Below are positions 24,030 to 37,000 of a stretch of DNA of 64,000 bases, piece by piece (the stretch's first letter is position 1; each line of letters starts with the position of its first letter). The translations under genes were made by a program, and so were the position numbers. The notes under the pieces were generated by a model that made no database searches, was not told the origin of the DNA, and saw nothing but the letters and a program-made list of their open reading frames with translations. This stretch comes from Trichostrongylus colubriformis (lineage: Eukaryota > Nematoda > Chromadorea > Rhabditida > Trichostrongylidae), in NCBI GenBank assembly GCA_963978905.1, contig OZ022261.1, positions 1,861,992-1,925,991 of the forward strand, read 5' to 3'.

Positions 24030-24480
24030 GTTTTGAAGGAATCGTCCACGGAAAAATGAGTTTCTTTGTTAACCATATATTTATGTTGTATTTGAATAAT
24101 AAGGGCCGCATGCGAGGTTTCACTCGAAAAAGTGAGAATTCGGCTATGATACAGCCCCCCGAATTCTCGGCCGGTTGGGCGGGGCCTCGGGGCAAATGCC
24201 CTTCCCATAGTTCGTCGCTGTCAGAGACGCAATGTAAGAGCAGAAAGTTACGTGAAGTTACGTACGTAATAGTCCCACGCTCCGTTCCCATCCGCGGCGG
24301 ACAACGGGACGGGGCTTTTGCTCGAAGGCCTAGCCAACCCGGCCGAGAATTAGGGGCGCTGTATATTAGCCGAATTCTCACTTTTCCGAGTGAAAATTTT
24401 CATGCGGCCCTTATTATGCAAATACAACATAAATATATGGGTAACAAAGAAGCTCATTTTTCCGTGGACGTTCCTTCAAG
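24030..24480. mobile_element. Foldback MITE family G, copy 2
   Basis: Inverted arms of about 160 bp: the left has CCACGGAAAAATGAGTTTCT, CATATATTTATGTTGTATTT, AAGGGCCGCATG and TGAGAATTCGGCT; the right carries the complements in reverse order. The centre holds GTCAGAGACGCAATGTAAG. It lies just 3' of the carboxylase gene. The 159-codon open frame across it is an artefact of the palindrome. Confidence 0.85.
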
Positions 24481-24713
24481 GATCAAATAATTATTAATAC
24501 ATTTAATACAATGAATACATTTAGGTTACTGCGGGACTTCGGAATAGAAAAAATATGAAATCGGGTTTCAAGCAGCATTACTCTAGGATACATGATCCTC
24601 GGCAAAAAAATCGAACCACTGGAAATTCCAGGGGTGCGATAAAATACACACAGTCTACGAACGAAGAAGTTCGGACTTGGCTGAATGAGATTTGTTTGAT
24701 CAATGAAGAAACC

Positions 24714-27700
24714 TTACCGTTCCATAGATTGTGCTCGAATCTGGTCAAGGTGCATCCGGAAATTTCTTGAAGCAACAAATTCCTCTAAGCACTGCTGTTG
24801 CTCAGCCAGAGGAAGAGATGACGCTCCTTCACGGAACTGCTCAAAGCATTTCGTAAGCCATTTGTACGCATCTTGCCGGGTTGTATGACGATCAGCTCGC
24901 TCGAGATACCTGCATAACTCAGACACAAAGTTTAGAGCTATGGAGCGGTTTATAATGGAACGGAAACGATTTTGAAACTTAAAAAATGAGCCAAGCAAAG
25001 GGTTCATCATGCGTGCCAAAGTATTTCAAATATTCGTGAGCAATAGATAAAAAAGCCACTGATGATTTTTGACATTAGCTGTTGGCTGATTCATGAGAAC
25101 AATGAAGAACTAAGACTGTAAAAGATGCTGGGACTTCTTCATCCCGGTATTTTTGCTGATGATGACTAATCAACGATCCAAAAACTCACATTTCACAAAG
25201 ATGAACCTTCGCGGTTTCCAATGAGAAAATCTGCGCGAAAAGATTTCGCGTGTTGGCGAGGTCAACGACATGCTATAAAGAAGCACGTGTGTCTGGAGAA
25301 TGGTGTATAGTGATTTCAACACACCTGAACAGCTTTCTTGGCAATCATTCGTTCGGATCGATCGTGCAGATCAGCGAGCTCAACTGTTACTCCTCTGTAT
25401 GCTTTTTTGAGATCATTTGATCGCTTGGCAATCAGATTCCGAATATGATTCGCTTCCACAGAATCAACACCGTGCTCCTTAACAGAAAACTCTGTTGAAC
25501 ATGCTCTGCAGAGATGTGAACTACCTCACCTTGATTGCTTCGACAAGCTGCGCGTCTAGTTGTTGCATCAGTTCATCATTTCGTTTTTGAAGAGCAAGCA
25601 ATTTGTCATCACGAAATTTGATCCCAACAATGGCATTAGGCTCCAAAATGCCTGTAATAATGCGTATTAGAACGAATCGGTAATCAGTGCTTAACGGAAA
25701 GTTTCCCAAAAGTATTGCGAGGTATAAGGTATAAGCAACACCCACGAAAACGCTAGAACAGCACCTACGAATCTTTTGAAGCATTACGAGAGAGAGCTTT
25801 GATTGATGCGAAATTTGTCGTCAAGGTTGCTTTGACCCCATGAGCACGGATATCAACGCGACACTCTGGCACTTCAGAAATAAAGCGCTTCACCTTGTAC
25901 GTGCAAACATATTTAAACCGAAACTGAAGCGTTTAAACTGATTACCGATGCAGTCAAATTTTGTCGACTAGACCTACTAATCTGCCAGCTATAAAATCGA
26001 CCCCATTTCAACGAATCCAGAAAATAGAAAATAGACATGATGCTCTGAACAGCACGTGAATCTTTTTTGAGAGGCATCTGGCATAATGCACTAAAAGATG
26101 ACTATAGGAAAGATTTCCATGTGAAAGAACGCCGTGTGTTGAACGAATCGTCCATGAAAAAATGAGTTTTTCTGTTAGCCGTATATTTATGTTGTATTTG
26201 CCTAATGTGGACCGCATACAAAGTTTTATGCGATAAAATGTGAATCGACTACAGCACCACAAAGTCTCAGCCGGGTGGGCGAGGCCTCCGAGCAGGTGTC
26301 CACCCCGTCGTCCGCTGCGGTCCGAGACGCACTGTAGAAGGAGAAAGGTACGTAAACATTTCTTTCCTCCCTTTTCAACCGCAGCGGGTGACAGGACGCA
26401 GGACGAGGCTTTCACTCGGAGGTCCTGCTCACCCGGCAGAGAATTTCGGGAGCTATATCTCACCCGTATTCTCACTTTTTCGCTTGAAGCTTTGCATGCG
26501 GCCCTTACTAGGCAAATACAACATAAATATATGGGTAACAAGGAAAATCATTTTTTCCAAGGGCGATTTTCTTAAGGAATAAGCCAACACATATGACCTC
26601 GTCCACAAATAGCGTGGTCAAAATCTGTCAGAAATTCTTGGAAACCCTAACTCTATGTTTTGATAGCATGAAAAAAAAAATATTCAAATAATCCTGAACA
26701 AAGGGATAAGCTCGCAAAGTACCTCCTCGCGATTCCCTATCTGCGACCATGCTGATGAATCCAGGGTTTATTTTGCTGTCAAGCACAACCCATGCACCAC
26801 CTCGAAGTTCTCCTTGGCAAGGTATGTAGATTATCACAGGCCTTTGATATTGTCGGAGTGCATCCACTATATGGGCTCCAAATTTCAGTACCATTTCGAA
26901 CATATCTGCAGTAATGAAGAATTCTGCAAATCAAGAAAAAGGTATTGAAAAAAAATATACCTCGTTGTCCACCGGAAAAACCTCGAAGGGATGCAATAAA
27001 TAGAAGAGGAAGTCCTTCCCGATTGAAGTCTCCTATTACCTCCGCAGTTTTGAATGCCGAGTCGGGGTACCAAACCTGCCCAGCTTGGTGTACTTCAACG
27101 GACTGACTGTTTGGTGAGGCGGGATCAGCCGGATTAACGGACATCACATTCCGAAGTTCAGAAGAAACAACTCCAATGGGGATACCACAAATTCGGGCGC
27201 GACCGGCTGAAAAGTAACACGCTGCTCTTCTGCTTCTCTTAAATTGAGAATACTGCTAATATTGATCATACCGATAATGGTTTTCGCCCACTCATTCATA
27301 ATTTCGTCGAAAGAATTCGAGTCACAAATTCCGCGGATATGCTCCGAATCTCGGCTATCGATAAGTTGCCGAATGTCGTACGGCTTGTTCGGTTCAACGG
27401 TAAATTGCACGAGACGTGGAGATGAGTCAAAGCCAATATAACGGCGATAAGGGAATGTTGGAACCTGAATAATTCAGACTAAGGAAAAACTATCCTCAGA
27501 CTTCTAGAACTGCACACTCTCACCTCGTCAGGTAGGTAGCTCATCCATCGAATAATTTTACAAATTCCTTCAAAATCGTCATTTACAACAGCGTGAGTGA
27601 CTCCGTTCTTATACATAATCTGGATGCCTCCCAGCTGATTGTTAGAAGTATAAACCTGAAAGACCATTTTTAGTAAAGCTATTCCAGCTATTAGACCAGT

Positions 27701-30700
27701 TAACAAAAAAGCAAGGCAATGACGGCACCTCTTTTCCTAACAAGGTATTCAAAGCAGGTGCGCCTGTGAGAATCAGATGAGAAGAGCGCGTCTGAACGAA
27801 ACATTTTGTCGAAATACTGATGTTCATGAATTTTTCGTAGAAGAATAGTAGCTATTACACACTTGTACAATGCGATGAGCTAGACGAGCAGTGTAAGCTC
27901 CGATGCCAACCGTGCGTCCAGTAACAAGGCAATACGTGGGCACTTCATCGTAGGCTGCTGATGTTTCACCGGCTATCATTCCCGATCCTTGCAGATTCTC
28001 CACTCCGATGTTTTCATTCTGTAGCATACACATAAAATGTGTTTCTGAGAGTTCTTTTTTTGAATTAAGCACCTGAGACCAACCAACAACGAATAGTGCA
28101 AACTTACAACTAATGAAAAAAACCAGTCGAATTCAAGAACCGGAAGCGATGCTGTATTGAAATTTTATCGTAGACAGCGAATGACATACCGGCTTTCCAA
28201 CAACTGCTTTCAGTTTCAGCAGCCCATTTGGCATTTTTTCGTAAACAATTTGATCCTTGAGAGCTTGTTCTTCGCTTGCGTCCACGTATAGATATTCGAA
28301 CCCTTCTTCTGGGTTATTCGGATCCTATTGTTAAGAATGGCTTTTTTAACTGATAGCTAATGCATAGATCACATTTCTCGCGAAAACGACGATATGCTAA
28401 GCTTCCCACAATCAGAGGAACGGTTAGCAGACTTAGAGAGGGTACACGAAGGTTTTCAATTTCCTTCAAAATACCATCAGCTCCCCTGGTGAGAAGAAGT
28501 AAGGGCGAAGTGATAGGTTAAGCTAGGAAGTCTCTCTACAAGCCGTCAATTTCGCGAAACGTGTGATGTTTTACGATTCAGAAGGCATTAATCAAAGGCA
28601 CAATTCACAATGGTTTTCGTGGGCTATCGCACTCAACAGAAGAGACTATGGCGAGTTGAGAAACACATAGAAGAAGAAAAAACCAGCATATATTCTCGAG
28701 AATCTATGAATCACCGGGAGGGGTGAGGGAAAAGTGAGAACTGTGAATACATGTTCTCTGAAAACGAACCTCCCACTTTAGAAGAGGTGATGTATGGCGA
28801 AACTGGCATCGAAAGAGCGCGGCTTGGGATGTCGCCCTGCAGTTCCGCAGCCGGGCGAATTGCTGGCAAAGGCGGGACAACGTTTGCGGCCGGTTGCCCC
28901 GGCCTCTGCGCCCGTCTGCAGTTTACCCCGGCTAGTGACGCAGAGGCGTGCAAGAGAGAAGGGGGGTTGTGGGGTCCCTATTTCTCGGGTTTTCGCCGAG
29001 ACGTCTTTTTTACCTTCACTTACCTTGAATTTCGCTCGAAACACTTTAGATACATCTTCACTGAGGCCAATCCGAGCGCCAGAGTTACACGAAACATTAA
29101 CTCGAGGCAACTGAAAGAGTGGAGTTTGAAAGGAGCATTGATAACCAATGATACCTCGTACCGACCAATCCCAGCAAAAACGTCCCGAGATGTGATAAAA
29201 TTTACAGCTGCACTACCACAAGAAGAAACCACCTTATTCTTGCGACTATATTCAGAAGCCAGGCTGTAAACAGTATCCTCAGGAGTAGCGAACGATCCGG
29301 ATTGGAAAGTAATGTCGTTTGCAATGGCGATTATGCTGTAGCCATAAGGCTTCTCAGGAGTGAAAAGTCTATAAGAAAGTGCTGCTGAAGAGAATATGAG
29401 TATTCGAAAAAGAAGCGTCACTTACTTCAGCTGCCACGCAACCATGCCTGTCTCGTTATTGCAATTGTCAGCACGTTGCTTTAGCTCTTCCCTATCCGAA
29501 ATGCGCACGATGTGCTCGTCCTGAAGAATTTTTCTTTATAAATCTACCGCGCTCCCAGCAATTAACATTTAATATTTCAAGCATCAAATGGCATTGCAGC
29601 GGGAAAACTGTGCACACGTGGGCGAAACTTTATTGTAATTCGAAGGCGATGAACTAGGCTCGGAGTAGGATCGTTAGCTTGATTTAATTACAGGCCTCTT
29701 GCAGCAACATGTCATACAATTTTAAGGTAATTCAAATGATGTACAATGCCAAAAAAGACACAATTCCACCCGCTTCCGTAGACCTCAAACGCACCTTCAC
29801 TACTAACTCTTCTTCAGAAAAGAATTGCCTGTAGTCACCGTTGTAATAAGCCATGCGTTGTTCTTCAGTCAACATATCCAACTGCCTGAATATATAGGTG
29901 GAAATTGAGACACTGCTTACTTTGAATCAGTCTTCCCTTTGTAAGCGCTCGAGGCTGACCCGCTCAAGGTCTGGAAGTGCACCTGTTGTCGGTATACTGG
30001 TTGGGTCTGCCCTGGGAAGTACACCCAGGCGAACTACGCATGCACTGGCGCAGACCTTGAGCCTTCACGTTACTACTACTGATCCCTGCAACAGTGAGAC
30101 AAAGTGCACAAGTTGGGGTAGTGAGTATCTTATGACCTGACCCAATGCAACAGCGACATGCAGTCGTGGCAGTAGAATTGCTCTCGTAAAAGTGCTGTGA
30201 CAAATGGCTGAAGTCCATCAGCACAGGAGTTAAAAACTAGCACCTTTGCAGCACTTGTTCTACTAGCCATCTACCAAAATAAGCTTTCTTACAAGTTTCA
30301 GCCAAAATTGCATTGTAAACAGGACTAGAGCAAAATTCTCGTGACTGCATCGCTGCATGACGTATACTGCCTTTCCAACGCTGACTAGTAAAAATACCTC
30401 AAGATGTTGGAACTAAGGCCCAAGTTCTACCTTGCGGATCGTGCGATTCGCAAGGATAACCTCAGCCTAGAAAGATTAACTAGTCAGATAGTTGAAGGCA
30501 GCGAAAAGGATTATTCAGACGATTGCTGGTGATGAACGTAGAGACGCTACCTTGTGGGAAAACGAAGAAAAAGGGAATGGCATGGTCACAAACGCGAAAG
30601 TAGAAGTCCTACCCTTCCCCCGAATTCAGTGTTAGGTGTATCAGACTCAGAAAGATCTCTGATATGGGGCGATCATACACAGCACTTGGAGCGCTCACAT

Positions 30701-31060
30701 TTGGGTGGAGCGGTGCGATAAAGTGACAAAACAATGACTTCACAGTAGTTTCCCTTTTCAAACTCACTGCTGGAAAAGATTTCGCTCAGGTCCTTCGAGG
30801 CCTTCAGACCGATCCTGCAATTTCTTCCACTCTTCTAGACATGCGCGCCCAATCAACGTTGGATAGTCGTAAACATATGTAGTGCCACTTGCTCTGAAAG
30901 TTAGTAGTAAATGCAAGAGAAGAGCCACGGCAACTAGTTAGATGGATATGTAGCTGTACCTTGTTAGAGATCGCTTCTTTTCTATTTTCTTTATCTTTTC
31001 ATGAATCTCCAGCTTGTTCCCATAAAGTAGGTGTGATAGCTTTTGAGGAAATATAGCACC
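24714..31060 (-). CDS. Carboxylase: carboxyltransferase exons 33-49
   Basis: Exons are 30960-31060, 30768-30893, 29795-29885, 29426-29520, 29233-29368, 29024-29110, 28190-28324, 27863-28018, 27729-27791, 27524-27655, 27272-27464, 26961-27206, 26723-26905, 25530-25651, 25325-25489, 25207-25272 and 24714-24977. Conserved marks, in order: [24 protein letters not shown] (about residue 1707), [100 protein letters not shown]. After ILEP the sequence diverges and keeps only scattered matches such as ELADLHDR. The C-terminal helix region is shorter than in vertebrate enzymes and ends ..RAQSMER. This domain would transfer the carboxyl group from biotin to acetyl-CoA. The glycine-rich motifs of the active site are kept, so activity is plausible. 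Confidence 0.9.
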
Positions 31061-34000
31061 CTGAAACATACCGATTGCAAATATCAAACGCACAAATGTT
31101 TCAATAAAACCATGTGAAGGCTAGTGCTGGGGTGTGTGCAGTTATGACGGGAATCGCTCCGCGGCGGTCGCACTCGCGGCGTCATCAGTACGACATGCCG
31201 AATCGATTGCCCTTGGGAGCCCGGCAGAGCGTGGCTGCGTCACCTCTGCACTTCCACCCATGCCACACTGCCTCCTGCACCCATGCCATCCTGCCTCCTT
31301 CACCCATACCACACTGCCTCGCTTGAAGGCTACCATGCCCTGCCACTGGTACTCGCACCCGCCAAGCCGCCCGTCGCGCGCGGCCGCGCGGAAATCCGTC
31401 TTAAGTGCACACACCCCTAGTGCTGGATAGGAGCACTAGTAGTCGACGAAATAAAAGATCGAGAGTCATGAAGTTCGTATAAAACAATTTTTTCCTAATC
31501 GTCAGGTAACTCGCACTCAATATGTATTTCTTTCAAGCCGGACACCCGTTTGGTGGTCAAGTGCACATGCATCGTCACGTGAGATTACTAATGTTTGTGT
31601 TTATTACGTTGCTGAGGCAAAGGTAGAAAAATTATCTGTCAAACAGAGAGCAGAACAGATATGATTAGAGGCAGTGGACGGCTGCATCATTATTTCCAAT
31701 CTTTGATACTGACCGGTGAACGTGTTCACCGCGAAAGCATACACGTCAAGCACTACGTCATTTCGATCAATACAGCTTTAATACGATACGATAAGTACTA
31801 CTCTACTATCATTCATTACTCTACACCTCATTCATTCCTCGGCAATGTCAATCCTATAGGCGGACCGAGCCAAAAAAGGCGGCTGGGGCTAAAATGGCCG
31901 CCTCCGCCACAGCTCAGGGGTGCTTTCTTCGTGGGGGATTCGCCGCTATATGCTTCCTGAAACTCCTAATTTTCGAGTGAATGACATGTTTAAAGGATTC
32001 CTTATCACCCACATAATCCCCATAACTGTCTGTGGGTGTAGCTTTTGAAGACGCAGTTAAATAAACGAATGAATAATGACTATCTCTGCCTAGACGACAT
32101 CATGATATGCTGGTTAAGGATACCACTTCATATAGTAAATACTATCAATCAAGGAAAAATGTAATGACAAAAAGTTACCTTATGCTCGTCGTATATTCCG
32201 AACTCAGGTGTGACACCAGTTTCGTCTAGGAACTTTACTCGACGCTTCCAGAACTGACGCACTCCCCCGTTCTCCGGTCGCTTGGTGTAGACGATTTCGA
32301 CCTAGGTCGTACTTGTTTAACAAAAGAAAGAGGCAATTTACTTGTATATGTACAGTGTGTATCAACTTAATCAACTGGACACTTAAAAATTCTCATCCAT
32401 GAATATGATCGGTAGGGAATTTCCTCACTATGAAATTCACCTCAACTGTTTTTCAGTTGAAGTGAATTGACCACTGACCCATTGCAGAAACAAAATAATG
32501 TCTTTTTTTATTTTTTGGAGAGTTATCACCCTCATACTGATAGTACGTGGACCTATGAGGCAGAACAGTTTTTACTGCGTCTTTTCCGGCGTTTTTGCCA
32601 GCATTCTTTTTCGTTACTCATCCTTATAATATTACTCCAAGAACGTGGACAACGACGTGAAAGAGGAGCACGGGGAAGACGAGAGACTACCTGGGCCGCC
32701 TTCTCACCTCTGAAAGAGTGAGAGCGGCTAATCCAGCACTACGAGGTGATCCGTTTCGTTCCACCGCGTTTTACTACGCGGCAGAGAAAAGGGTGGCTAT
32801 AGGGTCCACGTCAAAGTTATTAACTGTGATGCATAAAGCGCTCGAATGCTTTCATAGGATTTCGCGGCCCGAGGAGAGAACTGCTGCGAAATGGGGCGAT
32901 GTGCTTGTCAGAATAGTAAATCTGAACGTTTCGTCAGATCGCCATCTCCATCGGCTTCTGAATCATTAGTTGATGGTGATGGCAAAAATTAGAGACGTTG
33001 CACTCGCTGTTGAAGTTGAATCAGGCGGAGAAGTATAAATATTTTAACGTGATGATGCTCAGGTATGTTTGTTTAACGATTCCCGTATTTGGAAACTTAG
33101 CAGGGGTCGTGATTTGACGTGATTACCTCGATCCACAGCCCCGTAAATGGAGTGGAGACCAGGTACTGACTATTTGAGGCAAGACCGAGGAGATGATTAT
33201 GACGTTCGTGGTTTGAAACGGGCAAATGGTAAGCTTTCACTGTATGATCCAAGAACTTGTGCTTTTGACGAAATGCCCGCCTACTTTCAATACGATGTGA
33301 AGGAAAAATCCATTTCACTCGGACTTACTACAACTGCGCGACGGCCATTTCATTGTGGGGGCGACAACTGACATACCTAACCGTTCTAATTTAAAATCAT
33401 GAGGGACCAAATATTTCCCTCATTTCTTTCTGCCTCCCATGAGGCAGAACAACTTCTTTTTGATTCTGTCTCTACTAACCGAGAAACAATTTTATCATTC
33501 TTTTAATTTTTTAACGCTCGAAACCAACTAGCTATTAACGCTCTTGGGATGAACAGCGAAGTGATTACACCCGGCTCACCATCGGGTGTGTGCACTTATG
33601 ACAAATTTTCGCGCGGCCGCACGCGGCGGAGACGCCGCGGATTTCTTCGCTGTGATTGCGTACATTGCAACACTCCCTTCAGAATTTTACGCCCGAATTA
33701 ATTATTTCTTAATTAGGATTGTTATCATGTACCATCGTTTTTTACCTTTTATGTCACTATTTTGTCGTATGAGGGCACGAAAATTATTGTTTTTCAGATA
33801 TTGACGAGATAAAGAGTTATTTCTTGAAGGACCTCCTTGACCAGACGCTTGTCCTGAGCGGACTTCCAACTGACCGCAGCAAGTTGTGCTGACGGCGCAG
33901 CAAGTGCGACGTCGCAAAGCGAAAATCTGTCACAAGTGCACACATCCCTAACCATCATATGCGTTCTAAGGTAACAGAACAACCCATCGCAGACCTAGAG

Positions 34001-37000
34001 GAAGGGCGGCTTTCACGAAACGACCAATACAATAGCGTGCAACAACAATTGGGGTACCTAGCTGCACTGTGCCATGCTATTACACTTGAGACGAAATTAC
34101 ATAACAAACAATCAAAAAATTTGGTGAAGTAGCCAAGATGGGTATTTTGGTTCTAATTCTTGAAAGAATAGAACTACCTCTGTGACGTGATGTTTATACA
34201 AGACACTTCGTTGTTGTTTAATAGCTTCCCGGAAAGCGACATCCAATTCATGCTGATGTTCGCACATGAACGAATAAGGCATCTTCGGGAAAGACACATA
34301 TATGAAGACGTGGTTCGACACATATATGTTCCTAAACAGCAAGTTTTTGCAGGAGAAATTCTGGTAATTGATGCTCTTCGGGTGTGGCGCTTATTTCCGC
34401 GCGCTACAAGGGGCAGTTGTAGCTTTGACATCTCAACATGGCTCGCTAAATAAACAAGGCCAGAAGAATGTCTGAAGTTCAGAGCAACTAGAAACAAATT
34501 ATTTTGAACTCAAAACATGCTCAAAGTAAAGGCTGTGGAAAACGCTATCGAATCGCCATGGTATGTGTTGCTCTAGCTTAAGTTGCGTGAAATGATGAGA
34601 CTAGTGATCAGACATGCAAACAGAAACAAAAAGAACATTCCGAGGCCCGATGGTGTGCATAACTCAGAGACCACACAGAAAAAGATACATGCCATATTAC
34701 AACAGGATGAATATAATGAATGTGCCGGAGCATGCTGCCTGTTGTCGAGGCTTTCCGGTCGCGCATGGGTGTGGGCCATTAGGACAGAATATTCGTGTTG
34801 CGGCTTCCGGCATGCGACGCGGTGGTGCGAGCTATGCGAGCCGTATTGGATGGGTCCCGAAGCGATCACGGTGCTTTACGCCATTTGCTAGACGTAATCG
34901 CTTTCGGACTCAGTTAGTGCCCCTAGCTCGCACCATCTCGTCGCGCGTCAAATGCGGTCACAGAAAATTTCTGCCCCAATGGCACACACCCGTCGCGCAC
35001 GTAAGTCTAGACCTCATATGACTTCATGTCAGAGCAAATTCGACTAAGCGCAGCCCCGCAACACGAGGAAATTTGGAAGAAGCCGGAAAGGTACTGGGTG
35101 CCAATCAGCGAGCACTTACTGTACAATGTGGTGCTGTTCTTCGTAAGAGCATGGCCATTAGTCAACATATGGATGACTTCACTCGAAGGAGAAGGATCGG
35201 GAAACTGGAAGAAGGACGAAGTGTGACTAGTTGAGCCCAGCAGTACAGTAGTGCTCACAGCATCGCTTCACGTGCTTGAGAAGGGGCTAGTCTGTGATGT
35301 GCTGAGCACTTCATTCTGTGTACGGACCAGGTTGCATCGAGCCATGTTTCATAGCAGTAACACATTATTTCTTTCGTCCTTGAGATATCGTCTACCGGAA
35401 CTTAACCCCTTGACCTTCTCATATAAATACATCGTAGCTGGCCGCTATTTACCATCTGCAGGGATTCTGCGGGAAGAGCAATGTTTGAAGGATAAATAAT
35501 CCATCAAAACCGTCCCTTATGGAAGGTTTTCAGACGCAAATTTGGGGCATCCGCCTCTGGGAAAACGCTACTGCGGTCGATGAGAGTGTACAGCACACAC
35601 GGCTACATAATTCACCGAGTTTCCAGGAAGCGTAATTTACGCTTGAATGGCTTTGTAATTGCTATAGCTACATTCTGTATGTTTTCCAAAGATTCGCCCT
35701 GATTTCTTCACCCACACGAATCCATCGCTTCATTTGAACTGCCCCGCAATTGTCACACATGCACCCGGACAAGCCAAGAATTTCTCTCCTTGTGTTAATT
35801 AGAATGGTTTTCAGTACGCTGTGCGCTGTGATCAACAGAATCACTGCTAACGAAAAGCTTTAACATGGACTCTATGAACTATGAAACTAACTTTTTAAAT
35901 TTCCTCATAGTAACGTTGATAGCTCCACATGCACTGTCCAATTGGGCCGACACAGTATCCTCGATCAGGTCAAACCTCAAAAGACAGAACTTATGATTTT
36001 TCCACCCAAATTACAACTCGATATGATAAATGTGCCAACCCTTCATCCACACTCCTGATTGGAATTTCGAGCAGTTCCCGAACAAACAGTCGAGAAAAAC
36101 GTTTGTCAGGATCATCGTATTTGAAGACACATAGATTGGAGAGGCGATCCGATACAAGTCGAGCATCAGCGGGAATGCGCCATAGTTCAAGTCGCTCTGC
36201 ACCCAGTAAATCTACCTGCAATTCTACAACTGATAAGATTAACAACTATGCATAGTAAATGTCAAAATCAAGCCAATTCGCGATTTTCGATAACGTCGCC
36301 AAAACAGCCCTTTCCACCGACTGGCAAATCGATAGGTTCCTGTTGCCCGACCATCCCTTTTGTACATTTCTATATCCTTACCCACCACCTTTCACCAGCG
36401 GTGTTAGTGTGTGAAGTCCACAGACACGGAAAATGAATTCGATTTAGCAGCGAACTACAGAGGAAAGGAGGGGCGAAAGAGGGCGAAATTGATGGGAGAC
36501 GTGAGTTGACTAGAAGACTTAAATAAAGTAATTTCATACAAGCATCTGAGCGCGAGGGAATGGCAGCATGTGATGGGGCTACATGCTGACGACACAGCGT
36601 CTCGATGGCTGAACGCAGCTTATTGATCGCACGAGACAATATGTCCCCATGTGGAGCCGCAACTAGGAAAAAATACCGTGGACAGATTTCGTACAGTTCA
36701 TTTCGCAGCGCTTGATTGGGCGTAGCCTCCGGACCTGGGTGAATGGCGAGAGTGAGAGTGTGTGACGGGGTGAGAGAGTTTGATACTCCCACACAAGTCC
36801 GTAGGCCACGCACAATCAAGCGCTGCGAAATGGACTGTATATGTATATCCAGGTACCACACTCTACCCAGTGTGTTCCAAAGTATCTGCAATTGCGGTGG
36901 GCCGGGTCTTGCACCATTTGGCGCCACAGTAGTGCCACAAGCCACTTCCTAATAGGGGTAGCTCTAGTCTCACCTGAAATGGACCTGGTGTTCATCTTCC

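Noticed and set aside
24011..24490. 159-codon + strand ORF downstream of the carboxylase
   Set aside because: It coincides exactly with foldback family G copy 2; the other copies do not keep the frame.
26008..26541. 177-codon minus-strand ORF
   Set aside because: It covers foldback family G copy 3 inside a carboxylase intron.
28751..29269. 172-codon + strand ORF
   Set aside because: Repeat A followed by the antisense of carboxylase exons.
36370..36945. 191-codon minus-strand ORF taken whole as a separate gene
   Set aside because: Only 36583-36726 looks like protein, and that part resembles the carboxylase; the ends are hairpin and intron sequence.
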